Assembly (NCBI GenBank): GCA_900549275.1
Contig: URNU01000026.1
Span: 1-11,189, forward strand
Direction: 5' to 3'
Length of the DNA: 11,189 bases
Origin: an uncultured Collinsella sp.
GTDB taxonomy: Bacteria; Actinomycetota; Coriobacteriia; Coriobacteriales; Coriobacteriaceae
A model generated the notes under the pieces. It saw nothing but the letters and a program-made list of their open reading frames with translations, was not told the DNA's origin and made no database searches. Shown here piece by piece: positions 1 to 6,191 of this stretch (positions within the stretch are counted from its first letter, which is position 1; each line of letters starts with the position of its first letter). A program made the position numbers and the translations under genes.

Positions 1-1662
1 ATGGCCTTTGGCTGGCTGCCCGTCGTGCTCTGGGTCCTCGTCGGCGGCATCTTCTTTGGCGCCGTCCACGACTTTGGCGCCCTGTACGCCTCGATGAAGA
101 ACAACGGCAAGTCCCTGGCTCAGCTCATCGAGAAGTACATCGGCAAGACCGGCCGTCGCCTGTTCCTGCTGTTCTGCTGGCTGTTCTGCATCATTGTCAT
201 CGCCGCCTTCACCGACATGGTCTGCAAGACGTTCATGTTCACCCCGGCCGTTGACGCTTCTGGTGCTGCTACCGGTGCCATCGACTTCACCAAGTCCTAT
301 GCCGCCGGCTGCGCTGGTACCATCTCCATCCTGTTCACCTTCGTCGCTATCGCCTTTGGTTGGGCCCAGAAGAAGTTCAACCTCACCGGCGCTGCCGAGT
401 TCGTCACCGGCGTGGTTCTCATGGTCCTCATGTTCGCCGTCGGTATGCAGTTCCCGGTCTACCTGGATAAGTTCCAGTGGTTCGCCGTCGTCATGGTCTA
501 CCTGGTCTTCGCTGGCGCTATGCCCATCCAGATGCTCAAGACCCCGCGTGACTACCTCACTTCCATCATGATGATCGTCATGATCGTCTGCGCTGTCCTC
601 GGCATCGTCGTCCTGGGCGTCAACGGTCAGGCCACTATCACCGCTCCGGTCTTCACCGGCTTCTCCACTGCCTCCGGCATGATGTTCCCGGTCCTGTTCG
701 TCTCCGTCGCTTGCGGTGCTCTCTCCGGTTTCCACAGCCTCGTTTCTTCCGGCACCTCTTCTAAGCAGGTCGAGAAGGAGCAGGACGCCGTCAAGGTCGG
801 TTACGGCGCCATGATCGTCGAGTCCTTCGTCGGCATCCTTGCCATCATCGTCGCCGGCATCATGTTCTCCGACATGAACACCGCCGGTACCGGCGCCCTT
901 AACGCCGGCGTCGCTTCCACCCCGTTCCAGATTTTCGCCGCTGGCATCTCCCGCGGTATGCAGGCCTTCGGTGTTGACGGCACGCTCGCAACCGTCTTCA
1001 TGACCATGAACGTTTCCGCTCTGGCCCTGACCTCGCTCGATGCCGTCGCCCGCATCGCTCGTACCTCGTTCTCCGAGTTCTTTGCCCAGACCAACGACGC
1101 CCTGGCCATCGAGTCCAAGGCCGGCTACATGAAGGTCCTCGGCAATCCCTGGTTCGCCACGGTCGTTACCCTGCTTCCTGGCCTCGCCCTCGCCTTTGGC
1201 GGCTATGCCAACATCTGGCCGCTCTTTGGTGCTTCTAACCAGCTGCTCGGCGGTATGACCATGATCACCCTCGCCGTGTTCTGCAAGTGCACCGGCCGCA
1301 AGGGCTGGATGCTCTACGTGCCCGTCGTCTTCCTGCTCTGCTGCACCTTCACCTCGCTGGTCCAGAGCGCCATGGGCTGCATGACCGCCGTCCAGGCCTA
1401 CGGCTTCTTCGGCACCATCCCGGCTACCGCCACCACGGCTGCTGTCTCCGTCGCCGCCACCAAGGGCCTGCAGCTCGTCTTCGCCGTCCTGCTGATGGTC
1501 CTGGGCCTTATCGTTGCCGTCAACTGCCTCAAGGAGTTCTTCGGCAAGGAGGCCGGTTCCATGCCCGACGAGGAGCCCGAGTGGTCCGAGATGGGCAAGA
1601 CCGAGTATGGCCGCACTGCTGCTGCCGAGGCTCCCGCCGACGCCGAGGCTGCCAAGGCCTAG
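1..1662 (+). CDS. cstA: CstA-family pyruvate/peptide transporter, 5'-truncated by the window edge
   Basis: This is an integral membrane transporter of the carbon starvation protein A family. E. coli members (CstA, BtsT) take up pyruvate and have been linked to peptide use. The visible 553 residues contain about a dozen hydrophobic membrane segments. Family landmarks are GAVHDFGAL near residue 20, the SGFHSLVSSGT motif at about 242-252, and GASNQLLGG at about 410-418. The C-terminus is a hydrophilic Glu/Ala-rich tail. In this family the first visible motif normally sits roughly 100 residues into the protein, and the reading frame is open to base 1. The ATG at position 1 is therefore probably internal, and the true start lies upstream. 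Codon use is strongly biased to C-ending codons (GTC, GCC, CTC, ATC), typical of a highly expressed gene. A strong terminator follows 40 bp after the stop. The exact substrate cannot be read from the sequence. Confidence 0.92.
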   Translation: MAFGWLPVVLWVLVGGIFFGAVHDFGALYASMKNNGKSLAQLIEKYIGKTGRRLFLLFCWLFCIIVIAAFTDMVCKTFMFTPAVDASGAATGAIDFTKSYAAGCAGTISILFTFVAIAFGWAQKKFNLTGAAEFVTGVVLMVLMFAVGMQFPVYLDKFQWFAVVMVYLVFAGAMPIQMLKTPRDYLTSIMMIVMIVCAVLGIVVLGVNGQATITAPVFTGFSTASGMMFPVLFVSVACGALSGFHSLVSSGTSSKQVEKEQDAVKVGYGAMIVESFVGILAIIVAGIMFSDMNTAGTGALNAGVASTPFQIFAAGISRGMQAFGVDGTLATVFMTMNVSALALTSLDAVARIARTSFSEFFAQTNDALAIESKAGYMKVLGNPWFATVVTLLPGLALAFGGYANIWPLFGASNQLLGGMTMITLAVFCKCTGRKGWMLYVPVVFLLCCTFTSLVQSAMGCMTAVQAYGFFGTIPATATTAAVSVAATKGLQLVFAVLLMVLGLIVAVNCLKEFFGKEAGSMPDEEPEWSEMGKTEYGRTAAAEAPADAEAAKA

Positions 1663-1702
1663 TCAGCTTGATGAGCTAACCGTTCCATCCATATGACTCG
1701 GA

Positions 1703-1736
1703 AAGACCGGGTCCGCGACTGCGCGGGCTCGGTCTT
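1703..1736 (+). terminator. Rho-independent terminator of the cstA-family gene
   Basis: A 15-bp stem (1703-1717 with 1722-1736, two G-U wobbles) closes on a four-base ACTG loop. It starts 40 bp after the stop codon and is followed by the pyrimidine-rich run CTTC. The next gene begins about 100 bp downstream with its own ribosome binding site, which fits transcription ending here. Confidence 0.85.
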
Positions 1737-1803
1737 CTTCATGCAAAAGTGGGCGACGCCCGAGTGTTCTCGCAGATGTTTTGCGTGGATAAGGGCGCGC
1801 GTT

Positions 1804-1828
1804 GTACCATATAGACGTATATGTGTAC
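1804..1828. promoter_or_regulatory. AT-rich dyad just upstream of the Toprim gene (possible operator/promoter)
   Basis: GTAC-CATATA at 1804-1813 and TATATG-TGTAC at 1818-1828 form an imperfect palindrome around a GACG centre, with one extra base in the right arm. It lies 16 bp upstream of the chosen GTG start, in the only AT-rich patch of this intergenic region. A weak promoter could overlap it (TTGCGT at 1781-1786, TACCAT at 1805-1810, 18-bp spacing). Operator function is inferred from symmetry and position only. Confidence 0.35.
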
Positions 1829-1844
1829 ATATGAAAGGGGCCCC

Positions 1845-4034
1845 GTGGCCAAGACGGTATATTCCGATAACCAAAATAATGTCGATGCCCTGGCTAAGCG
1901 TCTGAGCAGCCAGACGTCGCTTTCTGTCGAGCGCGCCAAGCTGGTTGCCTACGACCTGCTCTGCCGCAAGGCACTCAAAATCAAGTCGAGCGCGCTGGCG
2001 CAGATTTTCCGCTCCGTCGATAAGGAATGCGACACCAAGGCGATGCGCGACGAACTCATCGCGGCAAAGATCGTTACCAAGATCGAGGGCAGCGGCATTA
2101 ACGGACGCCCGGCGTTCTATACCATTCATGCCGTGATTCGTGATGCCCAGGAGCAGCTTGCCGAGGCTGCCGAAGAGGCCGTCGAGGACGTTGTCGAGGT
2201 GCCCGCTTCGGTGGAAACGGCCCCGCGCGAGCATATCGATACCGACGAGCTGCTCGATGAGAACGTCGTTCGCGCTTTTACCGCCAAAGCGGGTCGCGGC
2301 AGCTTTGGCGGGGGCGGCAAGCGCGATGCTCAGCGCCGTGCCCAGCAGGAGCGCTTCCGTCGCGCCGTGGCTCAAAAGGATGAGCTCGATACCGAGGCTG
2401 TTGAGACCGAGGTTGCTGCCGAGTCGCAGAAACCCGCGAAGGAGCAAAAGCCCGTGGAGGCCCAAGAGCCCAGACGTCGTCGCGGTGCTCACTTTAAGGC
2501 CGCGCAGCAGGATGTCGCACATGAGGCTGAAGAGCCTTCCGAGGTTGCAGACGATGTTGAGGAGCCTGCCAAGAGGGCTTCGGGTTCGTGTCGTCCCGGT
2601 CGCGGTTTTGCGGGACGCGCGTATCCCGTAAAGCGTCAGGAGAAGGGCGAGCCGGCTTCGACTACTCAGGCCGATAAGGCCGAACAAACCGAGAAAACCG
2701 TTGAGCCGGTGGCTCGCGAGCAGCAGCCTTCCGAGTCGCAGTCTGCGGCTGACACCGAGGTTAAAGCTCAACAGTCCGCTGATAAGCAGGCAGGGGAGAG
2801 CGCTTCGAGCAAGCCCCGCCGTCGTCGTCACCGCGGCGGTCGTGGCTCAAATGCCGAGGCCGCGGCTGAGAAGGCAGTGACGCAAAGCAAGGATGCGAAG
2901 GCTGAGGCCCCGGTGGAGCAGCCCAAGCGCCAGCCGGCGAAGGGGGACAAGCCCGAACGTTCGCAAAAGAGCTCGTCCGCGCCAAAGCAAGAGCGCAAAG
3001 CTCAGGCAGATTCCAAGCGCAAATCCCAGGCGCAGCCCAAACCGACTGCAAACGATGCGGCCGCCCAGCAGCCTGAGCCGCCCGCTCATGGCGAGGTTTC
3101 GGCGTTTGCTCTGGCCCGTGTCCTGGGCAGGCAGCTGCTCAAGGTCGTTCCTACGCCAATGGCGCTCTCCAAGATTAAGGAGCAGCAGACTCAAATTGTT
3201 AAGGTCGAGGGCAAGGACAGCAAAAAGGCTCCGCAGCGCACTCAGCACAACGAGATGTCCAACCGCAAGATTGCCGAGGAGATTGCGATCATCCAGGCTT
3301 GGATTGAGCAGAATCGCGGTGTCGACACGCCGGTCGCTTCGCGTCGCCAGCGCGCCTACCAGATTTTTAACGATGAGAAGGCCTTTGACGGCAAGCACGG
3401 CGAGCGCCTGATTCGGCGTATGACCGAAAAAGGTATCAGCATGCAGGCGATTAAGGTCGCCCCCAACCGCCCCGTGCACTTTACGGGTTTCTTTACGCTG
3501 GGCGCCGACAAGCCGTTCATTATGGTCGAGAACCTAGACACCTATGACGAAATCGTCAAGCTCCTGCGCGGCCGCAAGCACGCCAAGCTTTTTGGCACCA
3601 AGGTGGGCGGCGTGATCTTTGGCGGTGGCTGCAAGGCGAGCGTTTCGCACGCACTGGACGATTATCTGGCCGAGATCGGCTATCGCTTTAACTATGTCTA
3701 CTACGTGGGCGACATCGACCGAGAGGGTGCGCGCATTGTCGAGCAGACCCGTAACGCCAATGTGGTAGAGATTCGCCTGCATGCCGGTATGTATCGCGCC
3801 ATGCTTGCCGAGCACAAGCGTCGCGTGAAGGCCGGCGGAGAGTGCGAGCCCGCAGCTGCCAACCAGGGTGTGCCGCAGAACCTGGCGGCGACGATCAAAG
3901 ATTTGCCTATGGTCACGCGCGTGCAGTTCCGCAACGTGCTGCGCGAGGGCGGACGCATTCCGCAGGAGATTCTGATGACCGCCGACTATCGGGATGGCGA
4001 CTCGGGAAGCTTCGACCGCATGCTCAACAATTAG
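1845..4034 (+). CDS. Orphan JetD/DUF2220-like Toprim-domain protein with long disordered linker
   Basis: This 729-residue protein has three parts. Residues 1 to about 105 look like a compact helical, winged-helix-type DNA-binding region. Residues of about 110-410 are low-complexity (Glu, Ala, Lys, Gln, Pro) with Arg-rich patches, PRRRRG at 209-214 and RRRRHRGGRG at 325-334, of the kind that bind nucleic acid. Residues of about 415-729 match the JetD/DUF2220 C-terminus: QIFNDEK (about 506-512), VENLDTY with E562, a GGG turn at 593-595, and YVGDIDREG with D623 and D625. E562 plus the DxD pair are the metal-binding residues expected of a Toprim nuclease. In Wadjet defence, JetD is the nuclease that cleaves plasmid DNA with the JetABC complex, but no jetA, jetB or jetC is visible here. 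GTG 1845 is preferred over ATG 1821 because AAAGGGG (1834-1840) lies just before it. Domain assignment is confident; the cellular role is unknown. Confidence 0.85.
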   Translation: MAKTVYSDNQNNVDALAKRLSSQTSLSVERAKLVAYDLLCRKALKIKSSALAQIFRSVDKECDTKAMRDELIAAKIVTKIEGSGINGRPAFYTIHAVIRDAQEQLAEAAEEAVEDVVEVPASVETAPREHIDTDELLDENVVRAFTAKAGRGSFGGGGKRDAQRRAQQERFRRAVAQKDELDTEAVETEVAAESQKPAKEQKPVEAQEPRRRRGAHFKAAQQDVAHEAEEPSEVADDVEEPAKRASGSCRPGRGFAGRAYPVKRQEKGEPASTTQADKAEQTEKTVEPVAREQQPSESQSAADTEVKAQQSADKQAGESASSKPRRRRHRGGRGSNAEAAAEKAVTQSKDAKAEAPVEQPKRQPAKGDKPERSQKSSSAPKQERKAQADSKRKSQAQPKPTANDAAAQQPEPPAHGEVSAFALARVLGRQLLKVVPTPMALSKIKEQQTQIVKVEGKDSKKAPQRTQHNEMSNRKIAEEIAIIQAWIEQNRGVDTPVASRRQRAYQIFNDEKAFDGKHGERLIRRMTEKGISMQAIKVAPNRPVHFTGFFTLGADKPFIMVENLDTYDEIVKLLRGRKHAKLFGTKVGGVIFGGGCKASVSHALDDYLAEIGYRFNYVYYVGDIDREGARIVEQTRNANVVEIRLHAGMYRAMLAEHKRRVKAGGECEPAAANQGVPQNLAATIKDLPMVTRVQFRNVLREGGRIPQEILMTADYRDGDSGSFDRMLNN

Positions 4035-4038
4035 GGAC

Positions 4039-4181
4039 GCGGGGCCCCGACGGGCGGGGACATCGAATTAGGTTTCCTGCTCTACAGTCCTGCTCACGAC
4101 GGAGGCCACATTAAGTGGCCTCCTGTTCGTGCGGAACTCGCGATAAACCTAATTCGGTGTCCCCGCCCGTCGGGGCCCCGC
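4039..4181. repeat. 143-bp hyphenated palindrome with 37-bp near-perfect arms
   Basis: Arm 4039-4075 is the reverse complement of 4145-4181 with a single difference (T4063 opposite G4157, a G-U pair in RNA). The outer half of each arm is very GC-rich (GCGGGGCCCCGACGGGCGGG) and the inner part is AT-richer (GAATTAGGTTT). Inside sits a second hairpin with a 9-bp stem (GGAGGCCAC at 4101-4109, GTGGCCTCC at 4115-4123, loop ATTAA), flanked by a further CACGA/TCGTG pairing (4095-4099 with 4127-4131). The element starts 5 bp after the Toprim stop codon and contains no convincing gene. It could be a miniature inverted-repeat element, a REP-like intergenic repeat, or a transcribed structured RNA or terminator. 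Confidence 0.9.
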
Positions 4182-4197
4182 GGCACTTTGTAGATGG
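4165..4197. repeat. Left copy of an imperfect 33-bp direct repeat flanking the ATPase gene
   Basis: By eye this segment matches 5787-5819 at 25 of 33 positions without gaps (shared blocks GCCCG, CGGGG, CGGCAC, TGT, GATG). It overlaps the outer end of the 4039-4181 palindrome. It may be a second copy of the same intergenic repeat family or the remains of an insertion flank. The match is imperfect and GC-rich, so chance similarity is possible. Confidence 0.4.
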
Positions 4198-4238
4198 TGG
4201 CTCGCTTTTCGGAACTGGGCTGATATTTTCTAGATGTA

Positions 4239-4272
4239 AGGCGCTCTTGGTCCTAATGGGCCTGGGGCGCCT
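4239..4272 (+). terminator. Terminator-like hairpin between the Toprim and ATPase genes
   Basis: AGGCGC (4239-4244) pairs with GCGCCT (4267-4272). Inside, GGTCC (4249-4253) pairs with GGGCC (4258-4262) around a TAAT loop, separated from the outer stem by a symmetric 4 x 4 internal loop. ATCTTTT follows directly. It could end transcripts coming from the Toprim gene before the ATPase promoter. The internal loop makes it weaker than the other terminators in the window. Confidence 0.4.
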
Positions 4273-4284
4273 ATCTTTTGGAGG

Positions 4285-4312
4285 TAGATTTTGGGACATG
4301 CCTGAAAATCTA
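4285..4312. repeat. 8-bp inverted repeat upstream of the tandem dyads
   Basis: TAGATTTT (4285-4292) and AAAATCTA (4305-4312) are exact reverse complements separated by 12 bases (GGGACATGCCTG). It ends 6 bp before the first tandem dyad, so three inverted repeats follow each other within 91 bp. Its arm sequence is unrelated to the tandem pair, so it would be a site for a different protein, or incidental. Confidence 0.5.
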
Positions 4313-4317
4313 TCTCA

Positions 4318-4375
4318 AACTTCTCGTATAGGACGAGAAGTTGTAGCTGAAACTTCTCGTGTAGGACGAGAAGTT
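4318..4375. promoter_or_regulatory. Two tandem 25-bp dyads, 33-bp period, over the ATPase promoter (likely operators)
   Basis: The arms AACTTCTCGT and ACGAGAAGTT occur twice, at 4318-4342 with centre ATAGG and at 4351-4375 with centre GTAGG. Both have perfect 10-bp arms and differ only in the first base of the centre. The copies are offset by exactly 33 bp, about three helical turns, so bound dimers would sit on the same DNA face. The second dyad covers the predicted -35 and spacer of the ATPase promoter. This is the layout of a repressor with cooperative sites. The protein that binds is not identifiable; autoregulation by the downstream protein or control by an unlinked repressor are both possible. 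Confidence 0.75.
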
Positions 4376-4382
4376 ATATACT
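4354..4382 (+). promoter_or_regulatory. Predicted promoter of the ATPase gene
   Basis: TATACT at 4377-4382 is a five-of-six -10 element. A poor -35-like TTCTCG lies 17 bp upstream at 4354-4359, inside the second dyad. Transcription would start near 4389, giving a leader under 20 bases that carries the ribosome binding site AAAGGAGA (4393-4400) before ATG 4406. The weak -35 suggests low or activated expression. Confidence 0.5.
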
Positions 4383-4405
4383 CAAGATGTTGAAAGGAGA
4401 GCATT

Positions 4406-5776
4406 ATGGCGCCGACAGCGTTGGGTATTGCAGAAATTGTTGCCGAGGCCCGTTCCTTTGAGATTCCTCATGTCATTCATCGCGATGATGTCATCGGAAA
4501 TCTTCCCGATCCAAAGCCTTTCAATCTTGTTCATATCATCACGGGTATCAGGCGCTGCGGCAAAACGTTCTATGCGTTTCAATGGATTCGTCGCCTTATC
4601 GATCGCGGTGTCGATGCCGAGCGTATCTTCTATTTCAATTTTGCTGATGACCGTCTTCGACCGGCGCCGGACACGCTCATGAGCGACATTTTGGAAGAGT
4701 ATTGGCGGCAGGTTCCCTCAGCGCGAACGAAAGGCTGTTATCTCTTTCTGGATGAGGTGCAGGAGACCGATGGCTGGCAGGGCGTTTGTCAGCGTTTGGC
4801 GGAGCACGAGAGCGTAACGCTTGTTATCACCGGATCGTCCTCAAAACTATCTGCCGATGAAATAGCGACGCAGTTTCGCGGTCGCTCGCAAGAGCACGCT
4901 ATGCATCCGCTTTCATTCCGCGAGTATTGTGCGTTTCATCACATTGAAACGCCGGATATGTCTACTAGCGCTGGGGCTCCAGCTGTTTCTCCGCAGCGGC
5001 GAACTGATCTGGAATCGGCATATGACCGTTATCTCATAGAGGGTGGCTTTCCTGGGGTTCAGGAGCTTGATGCCGGTTCGCGTATTCAGATGCTTCAAGC
5101 CTATTTGCGAGATGTTGTTGCACGAGACATTCTCGAGCGGAGCGGGCGCACGGATATCGCTCTTGCCAACCAAGTAGGGCTCTTCTGCCTTCGAAACACG
5201 GGTTGCGACCTTTCGGTCAACAGTTTGTTGGAAGCCTTAAAGTCTGTCGGATATCGAGCGTCATGGGAAAAAATAAACGAACTCGTTCGTTTGTTCCAGC
5301 AGGCTCATCTCATTGGATTACTTCCGGAGTATTCAACTTCTTTGGCTCCTAAGACAACGACAACAGATAAGGTCTATGCCGTCGACCAGGGGATGGCATA
5401 TGCAACATCGCGTGCTAATCAGCAGGATATCGGAAAGCGTTTGGAGACTGCGATTTATGCTGAACTCATGCGCCGTACGGCAAACGGCCGGTTGGAAACG
5501 GTGACTTCATTTACGGCTCCAACGCAAGCACGAGAAAAAGTTGATTTCTTGGTCGGCGACGCTTTGGCATCGGAACCATACGCGCTCTACCAGGTGACAG
5601 TCGATATGACGGCAGAGAAAACGCGCAGGCGTGAAGTCGGTTCCCTTGAGGTTGCTATGGTAAAAACCGGTATCAAGGATGCCAATATCATCACGCTGCG
5701 CGAGGCGACCCAGATCAAAACGGAGCATGGCGTCATCGAGGTTATTCCCGCATGGAAATGGTCGCTTAGTCTGTAA
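4406..5776 (+). CDS. AAA_14/DUF4143-family ATP-binding protein
   Basis: The 456-residue protein has the usual length and two-part build of the AAA_14-DUF4143 family. The N-terminal ATPase shows a Walker A-type GIRRCGKT (47-54, K53), Walker B LFLDEVQ (113-119, D116/E117), an ITGSSSKL sensor-like strand (141-148) and FRGR (157-160) followed by LSFREY. The DUF4143 part follows DRYLIEGGFPG and ends in a restriction-endonuclease-like fold: E347 in the helix KRLETAIYAEL, KVDFLVG (D380), then QVTVDM (396-401). PAWKW near the end is a typical closing motif. The Glu and Lys of a standard nuclease strand are replaced by Gln396 and Thr398, which seems usual in this subfamily. The start is supported by AAAGGAGA five bases before the ATG. 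The cellular role of these ATPases is not established. It stands alone between repeats, and its codons look less GC-biased than its neighbours', suggesting transfer. Confidence 0.9.
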   Translation: MAPTALGIAEIVAEARSFEIPHVIHRDDVIGNLPDPKPFNLVHIITGIRRCGKTFYAFQWIRRLIDRGVDAERIFYFNFADDRLRPAPDTLMSDILEEYWRQVPSARTKGCYLFLDEVQETDGWQGVCQRLAEHESVTLVITGSSSKLSADEIATQFRGRSQEHAMHPLSFREYCAFHHIETPDMSTSAGAPAVSPQRRTDLESAYDRYLIEGGFPGVQELDAGSRIQMLQAYLRDVVARDILERSGRTDIALANQVGLFCLRNTGCDLSVNSLLEALKSVGYRASWEKINELVRLFQQAHLIGLLPEYSTSLAPKTTTTDKVYAVDQGMAYATSRANQQDIGKRLETAIYAELMRRTANGRLETVTSFTAPTQAREKVDFLVGDALASEPYALYQVTVDMTAEKTRRREVGSLEVAMVKTGIKDANIITLREATQIKTEHGVIEVIPAWKWSLSL

Positions 5777-5786
5777 CGCTACGCCG

Positions 5787-5819
5787 GCCCGCCGGGGTCG
5801 CACGGCACCATGTTGATGA
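5787..5819. repeat. Right copy of the imperfect 33-bp direct repeat flanking the ATPase gene
   Basis: Counterpart of 4165-4197 (25 of 33 positions identical by eye), beginning 10 bp after the ATPase stop codon. It runs straight into the hairpin at 5819-5851. Both copies are in the same orientation. Confidence 0.4.
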
Positions 5820-5851
5820 CCGGCACTTTAGGAACGTCCCTAAGTGCCGGT
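5819..5851 (+). repeat. 13-bp inverted repeat downstream of the ATPase gene, terminator-like
   Basis: ACCGGCACTTTAGG (5819-5832) pairs with CCTAAGTGCCGGT (5839-5851) over 13 bp with one bulged T and a six-base loop (AACGTC). It lies 42 bp after the ATPase stop, where a terminator would be expected, but TCGGTTGG follows instead of a T-run. It may be an intergenic repeat rather than a true terminator. Confidence 0.6.
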
Positions 5852-5891
5852 TCGGTTGGAAAGTCGAGATGCGGGGAGCTCTCGGCTGATA

Positions 5892-6023
5892 TGGGACGGA
5901 GGGATTCCGCGTCCGCCTGGTCGGCGGCCGCGCCCCGCTGCGTCACTTCGCTCCTTGCGTGCTGCGCTGGAAAACGCTTCGCGTTCCCTCAGCTCCGCAC
6001 CCTGGCGGGTTCGAATCCCTCCG
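5892..6023. repeat. tRNA-derived inverted-repeat element (tRNA 3'-end copy plus T-arm copy)
   Basis: Bases 5892-5907 repeat exactly the 16-bp 3' end of the neighbouring tRNA-Gln (TGGGACGGAGGGATTC, also at 6083-6098), in the same orientation. At the other end, GAATCCCTCCG (6013-6023) is the exact reverse complement of 5897-5907, and with the preceding GGGTTC it resembles a T-arm and loop on the plus strand. The pairing extends inward imperfectly (CCGCC near 5913 with GGCGG near 6005), and the middle holds AACGC-TTC-GCGTT (5973-5985). No complete cloverleaf can be folded, so this is not a functional tRNA. It may be a decayed tRNA, an attachment-site remnant, or a mobile palindrome. Confidence 0.6.
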
Positions 6024-6037
6024 CTTGTTCACAAGAA

Positions 6038-6069
6038 AGCGCCCTGGGCCGTTATGGGCTCAGGGCGCT
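6038..6069 (-). terminator. Terminator of tRNA-Gln
   Basis: A 13-bp stem with one G-U pair (6038-6050 with 6057-6069) encloses a six-base loop. Read on the minus strand it starts 9 bases after the encoded CCA and is followed by TTCTTGT. Its position and strength fit termination of the tRNA transcript, possibly together with the gene upstream of it. Confidence 0.85.
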
Positions 6070-6078
6070 CAATTTTAA

Positions 6079-6153
6079 TGGCTGGGACGGAGGGATTCGA
6101 ACCCCCAACAGCCGGCACCAAAAACCGGAGTTCTACCGTTGAACTACGTCCCA
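6079..6153 (-). tRNA. tRNA-Gln (anticodon UUG), CCA encoded
   Basis: The minus strand folds into a full cloverleaf. It has a 7-bp acceptor stem (TGGGACG with CGTCCCA), a 4-bp D stem (GTTC/GAAC), an anticodon stem CCGGT/GCCGG with loop TTTTGGT giving anticodon TTG, and a T arm GGGGG-TTCGAAT-CCCTC. The discriminator is G73, usual for glutamine, and CCA follows in the DNA. The gene lies 38 bp downstream of the stop of the peptidoglycan-binding gene on the same strand, so co-transcription is possible. The hairpin GTTGC-CCAAAA-GCAAC at 6163-6178 lies in that gap. Confidence 0.96.
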
Positions 6154-6191
6154 AGGTGTGGTGTTGCCCAAAAGCAACTCGTTTAGTTTAC

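Noticed and set aside
1..3. ATG at base 1 as the true start of the CstA-family gene
   Set aside because: The family has about 100 more residues before the first visible motif, the frame is open to the window edge, and no upstream sequence is available to show a ribosome binding site.
1837..1844. GGGGCCCC at the Toprim start as a partner of the GGGGCCCC in the downstream palindrome arms
   Set aside because: Eight GC-only bases recur easily in a high-GC genome, and the flanking sequence does not match.
1659..2831. 390-codon open frame on the minus strand opposite the Toprim gene
   Set aside because: It is antisense to the low-complexity linker; its Leu/Arg/Gly-rich translation has no family signature and no ribosome binding site, as expected from biased codons on the real strand.
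4318..4375. Tandem dyads as a CRISPR array
   Set aside because: Only two copies, each internally palindromic with an 8-bp gap; no spacers of CRISPR length and no cas genes.
4115..4393. 92-codon open frame after the Toprim gene
   Set aside because: It starts inside the inner hairpin of the palindrome, has no ribosome binding site, and is encoded mostly by repeat and operator sequence.
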